In this document: piece by piece, positions 43,915 through 54,026 of the stretch
How positions within the stretch are numbered: position 1 is the first letter of the stretch
Layout of the letters: each line of letters opens with the position of its first letter
Source of the DNA: Maricaulis alexandrii
GTDB lineage: Bacteria; Pseudomonadota; Alphaproteobacteria; Caulobacterales; Maricaulaceae
NCBI RefSeq assembly: GCF_005871165.1
Contig: NZ_SWKP01000009.1
Coordinates: 124,001 to 188,000 of the forward strand
Length of the DNA: 64,000 nucleotides
Reading direction: 5' to 3'
Notes under the pieces: generated by a model
What the model was told of the DNA's origin: nothing
The model's database searches: none
What the model saw: the letters and a program-made list of their open reading frames with translations, nothing else
Program-made: the position numbers and the translations under genes

Positions 43915-45263
43915 CCCAGTCCCAGCAGGGTGCCGATGGCACCACTGTTGAACTTGGCATCCAGGCCCAGCAGCAAGATGACTCCGATGGCCGGCGGCAC
44001 CACGAACTTCACGCAGAAGTGGAAGAAGGCGAACAGCCCGTTGGAGGCATGGCTCAGCTCCTCGCGCATCAGCGATTTCGGGATCACCCAACCGGCGAAC
44101 ACGGCCACCAGCAGACCGCCCAGCGGCAGCAGGAAGGAACCGGACAGCCAATCCACAAACTCGCCCGCGAAGGTCGAAGAGTAGACAGCCCCGGCGCCGA
44201 TCATGAAGGCGAAGAAGCCCAGCAGGGTCGCGGCGGTCGGACGCGAGAAGTCGGAGTGCTCCTCGATGAAGGCCACCGTACCCTCCAGCAGGGAGATCGA
44301 CGAAGTCACAGCCGCGATGAAGGCCAGCGCGAAGAAAGCACCGCCGATGATATTGCCCGCCGGCATGTCGGCGAAGACGGCCGGCAGTGCCGTGAAGATC
44401 AGGCCCAGGCCTTCGGCCGGGTCCATGCCCACCATGAAGACGATCGGGAAGATCATCAGGCCGGCCACCAGGGCGACCAGCGTATCGGCCGAGGCAATCA
44501 TGATCGAGGACGAGCCGATATTGGTGTCCTTGGACAGGTAGGAGCCATAGGTGATCATGATGGCCGAGGCGACCGAGACCGAGAAGAAGGCTTGGCCCAG
44601 TGCCGCCACGAAAGTGCTGCCATTCACCACCGAGAAGTCCGGCCGGAACAGGTAGGCGATGGCTTCGGAGGCATTGCCGCTGGCCAGCGAGTAGATGGTC
44701 AGGCCGATCAGCACGATGAAGAAGAGCGGCATCAGGAAGGTTGCGACCTTTTCGATCCCGCCTTTCAGGCCGCGCGCCACGATCATCACGGTGATGACCA
44801 TGAAGATCACGTGCCAGCCCAGCTGCCAGCCGCTATTGCCGTAAAACATCTCGGCGCCGCCCGGCTCGGAGAACCCGCCCAGGAAGCCCGCAGCCGAATA
44901 GGCCATGACCTGGCCGGCGATGACGGAATACGTGGTCAGGATCAGGAAACCGCCGGCAGTACAAACCCAGCCGACAATCGCCCATTTGGCGGACTTGCCC
45001 GCTTCCTGGGCCATCTTCCGCGTGGACGAAATGGCCGATTGCTGGGCGTGGCGGCCGATGGCGATCTCTGCCATCAGGACCGGAATCGCAAACAGGATCA
45101 CGCAGCCGATATAGATCAGGACGAAGGCGGAGCCGCCATTCTGTCCCGTCATGAACGGGAATCGCCAGAGATTGCCCAGCCCGACCGCGGAGCCAACCGC
45201 GGCGAGAATGAATGCAAATCGCGAAGACCAGTGCGCGTGCTGGCCGGCCGGTGTTGCCGCCAT
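43911..45263 (-). CDS. Sodium-dependent NSS-family symporter
   Basis: The 450-residue transporter opens with the NSS signature FAFILAAVGSAVGLGNLWRF PFMTGQNGGSAF near residues 15-45 and has about 11-12 helices, including QAFFSVSVASAIMITYGSYL. Bacterial members (LeuT-like, SNF) co-transport amino acids with sodium. The substrate is not predictable here. I start at ATG 45263, where the cytoplasmic MAATPAGQHAHW precedes the first helix. Confidence 0.88.
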   Translation of the reverse strand: MAATPAGQHAHWSSRFAFILAAVGSAVGLGNLWRFPFMTGQNGGSAFVLIYIGCVILFAIPVLMAEIAIGRHAQQSAISSTRKMAQEAGKSAKWAIVGWVCTAGGFLILTTYSVIAGQVMAYSAAGFLGGFSEPGGAEMFYGNSGWQLGWHVIFMVITVMIVARGLKGGIEKVATFLMPLFFIVLIGLTIYSLASGNASEAIAYLFRPDFSVVNGSTFVAALGQAFFSVSVASAIMITYGSYLSKDTNIGSSSIMIASADTLVALVAGLMIFPIVFMVGMDPAEGLGLIFTALPAVFADMPAGNIIGGAFFALAFIAAVTSSISLLEGTVAFIEEHSDFSRPTAATLLGFFAFMIGAGAVYSSTFAGEFVDWLSGSFLLPLGGLLVAVFAGWVIPKSLMREELSHASNGLFAFFHFCVKFVVPPAIGVILLLGLDAKFNSGAIGTLLGLG

Positions 45264-45354
45264 GGAATTCTCCCCTGAAAAAGCGCGCCCGGAAACGGCG
45301 CGCACCCCTTACACAATTGCCGGGCACACTTCCTCAAGCGTCAGGTTTGGTCAA

Positions 45355-45369
45355 GCTGGCTTCGCCAGC
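45355..45369 (-). terminator. Small hairpin after rodA
   Basis: GCTGG-CTTCG-CCAGC is a short stem-loop 10 bp past the rodA stop. It has no T-run, so its role in termination is weakly supported. Confidence 0.3.
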
Positions 45370-45378
45370 GCGGCAAGC

Positions 45379-46536
45379 CTAGCCGAACAGTCCGGCGCCG
45401 CGCGGCGGTTCCGCATTGCGGTGGATGTGGGCGCCCAGGATGAGGCCGAAACCGGCGAGCACCGCCAGCACCACAGTCCCCCCATAGGAAATCAGCGGCA
45501 GCGGCACGCCGACCACCGGCAGAAGCCGGGACACCATGGCCACATTGATGAAGACATAGGAGGCATAGGTCGTGGTGATGCCGATCGTCAGCAGGCGGAG
45601 GAAAGGCGACTTGCAGGAGATCGCGATCGCCACGGCCTGCGCCATGATCAGCGCATTGATGGCCAGGATGGCAATCCCGCCGACAAAGCCGAACTCCTCG
45701 CCCAGCGCCGTGAAGATGTAGTCGGTCTGCATTTCCGGCAGATAACCCAGCTGGGACTGGGTACCCTCCAGAAAGCCCTTCCCGGTCATCCCGCCCGAAC
45801 CGAGCGTGATGACCGCCTGGTTGGGGTGATAATTGATTCCCAACGGGTCGAAGTCCGGATTGGTGAAGGCCCTCACCCGGTCCATCTGATAGTCCGCCAG
45901 GATGTTCTCCAGCCCGTACAGGCCCACCCCGATCATTCCGAACAGGCCGATCCCGCCGACCACCAGGATAAACCACCAGCTCAGCCCGGCCATGAAGATC
46001 ACCGCAACACCGGTGGCGCCCAGAAGAAGGGTCGTGCCCAGATCCGGCTGGCCCAGCACGAGAATGGCCGGCGCCCCGATCAGCATGAGCGGCGGCAGGA
46101 GTCCGGAAATGGACGTCACCTTCTCCGTCGGCAGATCGTGGTAATAGCGCGCCAGGGCAAAGACGATGGCCAGCTTCATGATCTCCGAAGGCTGGACCCG
46201 GATCGGCCCCAGATCGACCCAGCGCTGGGCGCCATTGATCGAAACGCCCATCACCTCGACCAGGACGAGGAGCAGGAGTGCCACCACATAGGCCGGATAG
46301 GACACGCCCATCCAGAAGCGCGGCGGGAACATGGCGATGACCACCATGGCCACCAGGCCGACGCCCAGACGGGTGGCATGGTTGAAGGCCCAGGGGGACC
46401 AGCTGCCACCGGCCACGGAATAGAGCATGCCGATCCCGGCCAGGCCGAGCAGGACGAGGAGCAGGACCAGGGTCCAGTTCAGCTCCATCAGCTTGCCCTG
46501 CAGATCGCGGGGCACGGTCTCGCGGAAAACAGCCAT
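45379..46536 (-). CDS. rodA: RodA, SEDS peptidoglycan glycosyltransferase
   Basis: The 385-residue SEDS protein has ten predicted helices, WVDLGPIRVQPSEIMKLAIV near residue 85, GQPDLGTTLLLGATGV, GKGFLEGTQSQLGYLPEMQT DYIFTALGEEFGF and the C-terminal GVPLPLISYGGTVVLAVLAG. It polymerises lipid II in the elongasome with PBP2, whose stop overlaps the rodA start. It closes the mreB-mreC-mreD-mrdA-rodA set. Confidence 0.95.
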   Translation of the reverse strand: MAVFRETVPRDLQGKLMELNWTLVLLLVLLGLAGIGMLYSVAGGSWSPWAFNHATRLGVGLVAMVVIAMFPPRFWMGVSYPAYVVALLLLVLVEVMGVSINGAQRWVDLGPIRVQPSEIMKLAIVFALARYYHDLPTEKVTSISGLLPPLMLIGAPAILVLGQPDLGTTLLLGATGVAVIFMAGLSWWFILVVGGIGLFGMIGVGLYGLENILADYQMDRVRAFTNPDFDPLGINYHPNQAVITLGSGGMTGKGFLEGTQSQLGYLPEMQTDYIFTALGEEFGFVGGIAILAINALIMAQAVAIAISCKSPFLRLLTIGITTTYASYVFINVAMVSRLLPVVGVPLPLISYGGTVVLAVLAGFGLILGAHIHRNAEPPRGAGLFG

Positions 46537-48410
46537 CAGGCACCGCCCCGATCATTGCGGGACAGGTCGGCAAACACGCCGGGCCGGCTCGACGGGTCGC
46601 GGGCCACCACGCGGCGCAGGATGTCCCGCGCCGGACGCGTCGCCGCACTGGACCCGCCGCCATGCTCGACCACGACGACACAGGCATATTTGGGCCGGTC
46701 GGCCGGGGCGTAGCACATGAACAGGCCATGGTCGCGCAGGCGCCAGGGCAGATCTTCCTGGTCACGGACGCCGGAGGCGCGTTCCTCGGCGGTAATGGAG
46801 TAGACCTGCGCTGTGCCGGTCTTGCCCGCCATCTCGACGCCTTCAATACCCAGTCCGCCGAGCGAATAGGAGGTCCCGCCCGGCTCGTGGACGACGCCGC
46901 GCAGGCCGGCCCGCACGCGGGTCAGGGCTTCCTCGGACAGGCCGATATAGGGCGCCGGCCGGGCCAGGGCATTTCGGTACAGGGTCGGCTCGACCGCCCG
47001 CCCGGACGCCACGCGCGCCGTCATCACGGCCAGCTGCAGCGGCGACATGGAGACGGCCCCCTGCCCGATCCCGGCATTGTAGGTATGGCCCGTCGTCCAG
47101 GGTTCGTTGTAACGGCCGCGCAGCCAGGCCGGATTGGGCATCAGGCCGGAACGCACGCCGGAAATGCCGATATCGAATTGCTGGCCGACCCCGAACCGGA
47201 CCGCCATGTCGTAAAGCCGGTCGATGCCCAGCCGGTCCGCCATTTCGTAGAAGAAGATATCGCAGGAGGTCTTCACCGCCTCATGCAGATTGACGGGTCC
47301 ATGGCCCTGACGGCGCCAGCAGTGGAATTCGCGCGGGCCCAGACGGGTCGAACCGGTGCAGCGGATGGTCTCGTCCGGATCCACCAGCCCGTGTTCCAGG
47401 GCCGCCGCCGCGACCACGGCCTTGAAGGTCGATCCGGGCGGATAAGTGCCCTGGATGGATTTGTGGAACAGCGGATTGTGGTCATTCTCGCGCAGCGCCG
47501 AATAATCGCGCACGGAAATGCCGCCAACAAACAGATTGGGATCAAAGCTCGGCGTCGACACCAGGGCGATCAGCTCGCCCGTATTCACGTCCATCACCAC
47601 CGCCGAGGCCGCTTCCTGGCCCAGACGCTCATGGGCAAAGCGCTGGATATCGGCATCCAGCGTCATCACCACATCCTGGCCGGCCTGCGGCGGTTCGGAC
47701 TGGTCAGGCAATTCCCGGATCACACGGCCGCGGGCATTCACCTCGGTCTTGAGCGCACCGGCCGAGCCGCGCAGATCCATTTCGCGCGCGCTCTCAATCC
47801 CGGTCTTGCCGATCCGGAAACCAGGGTGACGCAGCAGGCGTTCCGCCTCGCGTGGATTATTGAGGATGTCCTCGTCATTGGGCGATTGCACATAGCCCAC
47901 GACATGCGCGAAGGCCGCGCCATAGGGATAGGCGCGCACCTCGCCGACATCCGGCGTGATGCCGGCCAGGTCCGGCGCATTGAGATTGATCGCCGAGAAG
48001 GTTTGCCAGTCCAGGTCATCCTCGATCGTGATGGCCCGGAAGCGTTCCTGCTGGCGCGCCGTGCGCAGGATGCGCGCCCGCGTGTAATCGCTCAGCGGCA
48101 TGTATTGCGCGAGCCTGTCGAGCGCCTCTTCCAGATCACCGGCCTGCTCCGGCACCAGAAGCGCCCGGTAGCTGTCCCGGTTTTCCGCGATCGGCACGCC
48201 GAACCGGTCCAGGATCCGGCCCCGCGAAGGCGGCAGGAGGTAATAGTTGAACTGGTTGTCCTCGGACAGGAGGCGATACCGCTCATTCTCGAGCACCTGG
48301 AGCGCGTACAGACGTCCGGCCAGGCCCGTCAGGGCAACTCCGCCCAGGCCTGACATGATCAGCGCCCGTCGGGTGAATTTCAGATCCTGTTCCTGGCGGT
48401 CAGCACGCAT
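46536..48410 (-). CDS. mrdA: Penicillin-binding protein 2 (MrdA), elongasome transpeptidase
   Basis: The 624-residue class B PBP has a membrane anchor near residues 17-33 (LIMSGLGGVALTGLAGR), a pedestal domain and a transpeptidase domain with the active Ser in GTYPPGSTFKAVVA near residue 325, TSCDIFFYEMADRLG as second motif (S-x-D, usual in PBP2), and AGKTGTAQV as the KTG motif. It cross-links peptidoglycan with RodA. A proline- and Arg-rich C-terminal tail follows. Confidence 0.95.
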   Translation of the reverse strand: MRADRQEQDLKFTRRALIMSGLGGVALTGLAGRLYALQVLENERYRLLSEDNQFNYYLLPPSRGRILDRFGVPIAENRDSYRALLVPEQAGDLEEALDRLAQYMPLSDYTRARILRTARQQERFRAITIEDDLDWQTFSAINLNAPDLAGITPDVGEVRAYPYGAAFAHVVGYVQSPNDEDILNNPREAERLLRHPGFRIGKTGIESAREMDLRGSAGALKTEVNARGRVIRELPDQSEPPQAGQDVVMTLDADIQRFAHERLGQEAASAVVMDVNTGELIALVSTPSFDPNLFVGGISVRDYSALRENDHNPLFHKSIQGTYPPGSTFKAVVAAAALEHGLVDPDETIRCTGSTRLGPREFHCWRRQGHGPVNLHEAVKTSCDIFFYEMADRLGIDRLYDMAVRFGVGQQFDIGISGVRSGLMPNPAWLRGRYNEPWTTGHTYNAGIGQGAVSMSPLQLAVMTARVASGRAVEPTLYRNALARPAPYIGLSEEALTRVRAGLRGVVHEPGGTSYSLGGLGIEGVEMAGKTGTAQVYSITAEERASGVRDQEDLPWRLRDHGLFMCYAPADRPKYACVVVVEHGGGSSAATRPARDILRRVVARDPSSRPGVFADLSRNDRGGA

Positions 48411-48422
48411 GAGAGTTCGCGA

Positions 48423-48944
48423 TCACCCTCCGATGAAGCCGCTGCGCCCGCTCCGGCGGCGGCGCAGGACAAGATAGGCCACCAGCGGGAACATCAACAG
48501 GGTCGCCACGATCTCGATGATGAGCGGCTGAAGGTCGGCCATCTGCTCCAGGGCGAAACTGCCCGCCGTGAAGGCGATGCCATGGGCCAGCAAAAGCGTG
48601 CCGGCAAAGCGCAGGAGCACCGGCGGAAGATCCCGCGGCATGCCGTCCTCGCCGCGGAAGCGGAAGGCGGCAATCGCAATGAGATAGGACAGCGCCCACA
48701 CGCCCATCGGCGCCCCGGTCAGCAAATCCTGGGTCAGGCCGATGGCGAAAACGGCGATCGGCGGCATGAATTGCGGACGCACACCGGACCACAGGAAGAT
48801 CGCCACCAGCGGCCAGGTCGGCATGATGTTCACGCCATCGACAAGGCGCGTCGGCGCGGCCTGCATCACCAGGGCGAGCAGAACCGACAGCACGCAGCCC
48901 AGAGCCGCCAGCCAGGGCGATTGACGATCGGTGGGCTTCCTCAT
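48423..48944 (-). CDS. mreD: MreD, rod-shape membrane protein
   Basis: The 173-residue protein has five or six helices (ALGCVLSVLLALVMQAAPTR, WPLVAIFLWSGVRPQF, FAIGLTQDLLTGAPMGVWAL). The GxxxDLLxGxPxG segment is typical of MreD. Position between mreC (4-bp overlap) and mrdA (12-bp gap) confirms the call. Confidence 0.9.
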   Translation of the reverse strand: MRKPTDRQSPWLAALGCVLSVLLALVMQAAPTRLVDGVNIMPTWPLVAIFLWSGVRPQFMPPIAVFAIGLTQDLLTGAPMGVWALSYLIAIAAFRFRGEDGMPRDLPPVLLRFAGTLLLAHGIAFTAGSFALEQMADLQPLIIEIVATLLMFPLVAYLVLRRRRSGRSGFIGG

Positions 48945-49957
48945 GGCTGCTCCTCCGGGCTGGCGTCGCCGGACGCATCGTCCGGCGCTGTACCGTCATC
49001 AGCACCGGCATCGGGTGCAGCTTCAGGCTCCGCATCGGTCTCGCCGTCCGGAGTATCCACGATCAGCGGCAATTCGGCCGGCGGCAATTCCAGATCGGCC
49101 TCGTCCGGTTCCTGGTCCGGCGGCACGATGCGCTGATAGGGCCAGACCCAGACGAAATCGACCGGTGCCTGGTCCGAATAGAGCCGCACACGCCATTCAC
49201 CCGAGCGGGTCCGGATGGCTTCGCCGACGGGCAGGCCGCGCGGCAGGATGCCGCCATCGCCAGACGACACGATCCGGTCGCCCTCCTGGAGGTCCGGCAC
49301 ACGCCCGACATATTCCAGTCGCGGATAATCCGAATTGTCGCCGATCAGGATGGCCCGGGCATTGGACCGGTCGGCCATCACCGGGATGCGCGAATTGAGG
49401 TCGGTCAGCAGCAGGACCCGCGCGGACCGCCGGCCCGTCTCATACACCCGGCCGACCAGCCCGTAGAGATTGATCACCGGATAACCGTCGCGAATGCCCG
49501 CTTCCAGGCCCCGCCCGATCAGGCGCGCCTGTACGAAGGGGCCTTGCGGGTCAGCCACCGTCCAGGCGCCGATCCGGTCCTGGATCATCGGGGTTTCGAC
49601 ATCCAGCGCGTCTTCATAGATTTCGATCCGGTCGCGCTGGCGATAGGCCAGGTCTTCCCAGTAGCGCGCCTCGATCAATTGCTGGCGCAATTGCGCATTC
49701 TCTTCGGCGAGAGCGCCCTGGCGGCGGAAATAGGGACCAATCCCCTTCACCGAGCGGATGGGCTGGGCGCCAAGCTCCAGAAGCGGGGCGGCGAGATCGG
49801 TGAAACCGGCCCGGAATGCGCCGAAAGCATCGGAACGCGAGGCCGGGCGATCAAAGGCAATCAGGGCTCCGGATACGACCAGAAGGGCGATGAAGAGCGG
49901 CCGCGAAAACGTGACACGCTGATCATTGTCATTTCGTGTCGATCGCCTGGACGCCAC
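48941..49957 (-). CDS. mreC: MreC, rod-shape-determining protein
   Basis: The 338-residue protein has one membrane helix (RPLFIALLVVSGALIAF) near residues 19-35, a short coiled coil (GALAEENAQLRQQLIEARYW) and the two-barrel MreC domain (ARLIGRGLEAGIRDGYPVIN; VLLLTDLNSRIPVMADRSNA). After the domain comes a ~60-residue acidic Pro/Glu/Asp tail not found in E. coli MreC. The start is GTG 49957 with AAGGAG about 8 bp upstream; it lies 49 bp after mreB. Confidence 0.92.
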   Translation of the reverse strand: MASRRSTRNDNDQRVTFSRPLFIALLVVSGALIAFDRPASRSDAFGAFRAGFTDLAAPLLELGAQPIRSVKGIGPYFRRQGALAEENAQLRQQLIEARYWEDLAYRQRDRIEIYEDALDVETPMIQDRIGAWTVADPQGPFVQARLIGRGLEAGIRDGYPVINLYGLVGRVYETGRRSARVLLLTDLNSRIPVMADRSNARAILIGDNSDYPRLEYVGRVPDLQEGDRIVSSGDGGILPRGLPVGEAIRTRSGEWRVRLYSDQAPVDFVWVWPYQRIVPPDQEPDEADLELPPAELPLIVDTPDGETDAEPEAAPDAGADDGTAPDDASGDASPEEQP

Positions 49958-50006
49958 CGACTCACTCCTTCTACTCCCGGTGCAAGATTACTCCCGGAAA
50001 GTCTGC

Positions 50007-51179
<1,173 letters not shown>

Positions 51180-51191
51180 TTATGTCCGAAA

Positions 51192-51908
51192 TCAGGCGTC
51201 GTCAGCGGGTGAGCCGCGATGCCGGCGCAGCCATTTCCGGGCCATCAGCATAACGCCGATCCAGCCGGCCACCGCCACCAGAAGCGCGATTCCCAGCATG
51301 AGCTGGCCTTCCGACAGCATCGCCAGAATGCTCTGGCCGGCCAGGCCCACCACGATGATCTTCGGTCCGGTTCCCAACGCCGTGCCCAGAAAAAAGGCCC
51401 AGAAAGGCGTGCGCGCAATTCCGAAACCCATATTGACGACGATGAAGGGTCCGGACGGCACCCATCGCACCAGCATCGCCGCGAGCAGCCCGTTGCGTCC
51501 GATGAAGCTGGAAATCCGGTTCGCCCAGTCGCCGCCATAGCGTTTCAGCACGCGCGCGCCGAACAGCCGGCCCATGAAGAAATTCACCGAGGCGGCGAAC
51601 AGGGTGGCGATCCAGGCATAGAGCGAACCCTGAACCGGACCGAAGGCGACGATGGCCGCCGCCATCAAGCCGAATTGTGGCGCACCCAGGAAAGACAGAA
51701 GGGTGAAGATGAGAATGGTGACCGGCAGGGCGTACCAGCGACCCGCCATGTCGGCGAACCAGGCGCTCGCCGCTCCCGGCTCCACGTCCAGCACGAACCG
51801 GCCCAACAGGAAGACGATTCCGACAACGGCAAACAGCGCGATCGACACGCCGATCGCGCGCGCCGCGCGGGCATCCATGCGCAGGATGAAGTCCAGAATG
51901 GGTTTCAT
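51192..51908 (-). CDS. DedA/TVP38-family membrane protein
   Basis: The 238-residue protein has five or six helices and the VTT-domain core FLGAPQFGLMAAAIVAFGPV, FMGRLFGARVLKRYGGDW and RWVPSGPFIVVNMGFGIART near residues 145-165. The family is implicated in lipid scrambling or membrane homeostasis; the exact role is unknown. It lies 144 bp upstream of mreB on the same strand. Confidence 0.82.
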   Translation of the reverse strand: MKPILDFILRMDARAARAIGVSIALFAVVGIVFLLGRFVLDVEPGAASAWFADMAGRWYALPVTILIFTLLSFLGAPQFGLMAAAIVAFGPVQGSLYAWIATLFAASVNFFMGRLFGARVLKRYGGDWANRISSFIGRNGLLAAMLVRWVPSGPFIVVNMGFGIARTPFWAFFLGTALGTGPKIIVVGLAGQSILAMLSEGQLMLGIALLVAVAGWIGVMLMARKWLRRHRGSPADDA

Positions 51909-51946
51909 AGCGTGTCGACCGAAAGGCGCGGACCGGGCCCGAAGGC

Positions 51947-52465
51947 CTACTTGTCCTCACCGTCCGGCAATTCGCCGTCCGTGTCGACCATTTCCCCCGA
52001 GGCGATCGCCGACAGCTTGGCCCGCTGGATCGCGAGAATGGCCAATTGCTCGTCCAGCACTTTGAGGATTTCACGCGCCTCGTCCTGGTCGACCCGGCCC
52101 GGCGATTTCTCGGTTTCGCTGAGCGATTCCATCAGGGCCGAAATATTGCGGGCATTGGAGCGGCTGGCATCTCCAGCCAGGGCCAGCCAGTTGGCGTCAT
52201 CGGCCTTTTCGATCGGCAGGAAAATGCCGCCGGCCAGGGCTGCCAGGTGCTGGGCCGCAGACTGGGCACCGGCTTCGGTCAGTGTCGCGACGCGGGTATA
52301 GGAGATCTCATTGGTCGAATCCGGATCGGCCAGCGCATACACGCGCGTCCGGCTCAGATCGAGCAATTCCATGACTTTCGGAATGCCGCCGACTTCCTCG
52401 AACAGACGAGCCACGACTTCCTTGGGTTCACCATATCGGCGGATCTTGACGGGATTGAACGCCAT
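51947..52465 (-). CDS. Cytoplasmic protein with helix-turn-helix-like N-terminus, unknown function
   Basis: The 172-residue protein has an N-terminal region that looks like a small DNA-binding helix-turn-helix (EEVGGIPKVMELLDLSRTRV YALADP, residues about 20-45), then a mostly helical, acidic middle and tail (QDEAREILKVLDEQLAILAI). A regulatory or phage-repressor-like role is possible, but I recognise no family. I start at ATG 52465 rather than four codons upstream. Confidence 0.65.
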   Translation of the reverse strand: MAFNPVKIRRYGEPKEVVARLFEEVGGIPKVMELLDLSRTRVYALADPDSTNEISYTRVATLTEAGAQSAAQHLAALAGGIFLPIEKADDANWLALAGDASRSNARNISALMESLSETEKSPGRVDQDEAREILKVLDEQLAILAIQRAKLSAIASGEMVDTDGELPDGEDK

Positions 52466-52525
52466 TGCTGCCCCCACGCAGATTAAAACTTCAAATCACC
52501 TCATACAGGGTGATGATCTTGTTGG

Positions 52526-53518
52526 CTATTTCGTGGCACCGTAGATACGGCTGCGCAATTCTTTGCCCGCAGCCTCCACAGGAAGGCTGTGATCATGCTC
52601 ACGGTCCGCCTTCATCGCATCGCCGGCCTCATAGGTCTCCACCCATTTTTTCGCGAAGCTGCCATCCTCGATCGCGGCCATGGCCTTGTCGAAAACAGCC
52701 TGGAGTTCCGGTCCGGCAATCTCGTCCTCGATCTCGCGGGCCCCGAACTCCGCCGTGTCGGAAATCGCCTCATACATGCCGGCAATGCCGCGCGCCTGGA
52801 TCAGGTCGGCCAGGTATTTGATCTCGTGGACGCAGTCGATATAGGCCATGCGCGGTGACACACCGGCCTGGACCAGACGGTCGAAACTGGCGCGCGCCAG
52901 GGCCACCATGCCGCCCACCAGCACAACCTGTTCGCCGAACAGGTCGGACACGGTCTCCTCGCGGAAGGTCGTCGGGAAGATCCCGACATTGCCGGAGCCG
53001 ATCCCGGCCAGATAGGCCAGCGCCAGCTCCCGGGCCTGCCCGCTGGCATCCTGCTCCACCGCCCAGAAACCGATCAGGCCGGAGCCTTTCTCGAATTCCT
53101 GGCGCACCGCCCCGCCCGGCCCTTTCGCGGCCGCCAGGATGACGTCGCAATCGGCAGGCGGGTCGATCAGCTTGTAGTGGATGGAAAAACCGTGACACAG
53201 GATCAGCGCCTGTCCCGGCTTTCGGTGGGGCGCAATGGACTGCTCCCAGATCTGCCGGTGCGCCTCGTCGGCGGCCAGCAGCGCAATGGCATCGGCCCAG
53301 GCCGCGGCCTCGTCCAGCGTCACCACGGCAAATCCGTCCGCCTCCGCCTTGCCCCGCGAGGGCGAGCCGGGGCGAAGGGCGATGCGGATTTCCTCCACCC
53401 CGCTATCCCGCAGGCACAACGCGTGGGAGCGTCCGTGATTGCCATAGCCGACAATCGCCAGACGGGTCTGGCGGATCGGGGCGAGATCGATATCCTTGGA
53501 ATAAAGTGGTTCAGTCAT
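52526..53518 (-). CDS. Divergent ketol-acid reductoisomerase (IlvC) paralogue
   Basis: The 330-residue protein is full length for class I KARI: AIVGYGNHGRSHALCLRDSG (NADPH site) near residue 20, CHGFSIHYKLI (catalytic His), FREETVSDLFGEQVVLVGG (Mg-binding Asp and Glu) near residue 175, and a YIDCVHEIKYLADLI block near residue 215. Usual KARI reads YFECLHE there, so one metal-binding Glu is Asp, and GSQGHAHA is altered to GNHGRSHA. No ilvB, ilvH or ilvD is adjacent. It may reduce a different 2-keto acid or be a second, specialised enzyme. Confidence 0.75.
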   Translation of the reverse strand: MTEPLYSKDIDLAPIRQTRLAIVGYGNHGRSHALCLRDSGVEEIRIALRPGSPSRGKAEADGFAVVTLDEAAAWADAIALLAADEAHRQIWEQSIAPHRKPGQALILCHGFSIHYKLIDPPADCDVILAAAKGPGGAVRQEFEKGSGLIGFWAVEQDASGQARELALAYLAGIGSGNVGIFPTTFREETVSDLFGEQVVLVGGMVALARASFDRLVQAGVSPRMAYIDCVHEIKYLADLIQARGIAGMYEAISDTAEFGAREIEDEIAGPELQAVFDKAMAAIEDGSFAKKWVETYEAGDAMKADREHDHSLPVEAAGKELRSRIYGATK

Positions 53519-54026
53519 CCTCAGGCGCACTTTGCGAATCGGTATCAGCTTGCGGGGGCTGATAGGACGGATCATCCGTGCCCATGTCCAGTACACCGCG
53601 CCAATTCCCGTCTGCATTCCGCTGCCAGACCGTGACATAGGTCCCGCGCCCGGCCGGCGGCGTGGTGCGATCCCCATCCGGATGCAATTCCCAGACACCC
53701 CAGGTCACGCCGAAATCATCTCCGGATCCGGCCAGACCTTCCAGCGGCTCCCAGTGCAGCAGCGTGCCATCCGGCACACCGGCAAAAAGCGCCCGGATCT
53801 CCGCCTCGCCCCTCAGCGGTGTCGCGGTTCCACGCACCAGACGGCCCTCGCGCGGGTCCATCCAGGTCGCAAAAGCAGTCTCGATATCCGCTTCGGCGGC
53901 GAGCGCAGCAAAGTCCCGGTCGGCCTGAAGAATGGCCTCGATTACATCCGGATTGCCCTGCGCCAGCGCCGGACCGGTTATCGCACCAGCCAGAAGCAGT
54001 CCCGTCATCCAACCACGCATGATCAT
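53511..54026 (-). CDS. Exported SnoaL/DUF4440-like protein
   Basis: The 171-residue protein has a signal peptide (WMTGLLLAGAITGPALA) and one NTF2-like domain: VIEAILQADRDFAALAAEAD, RGTATPLRGEAEIRALFAGV and GRGTYVTVWQRNADGNWRGV. Its end overlaps the start of the KARI-like gene by 8 bp and its start overlaps the miaA stop, so the three are one transcript. Function unknown. Confidence 0.75.
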   Translation of the reverse strand: MIMRGWMTGLLLAGAITGPALAQGNPDVIEAILQADRDFAALAAEADIETAFATWMDPREGRLVRGTATPLRGEAEIRALFAGVPDGTLLHWEPLEGLAGSGDDFGVTWGVWELHPDGDRTTPPAGRGTYVTVWQRNADGNWRGVLDMGTDDPSYQPPQADTDSQSAPEDD

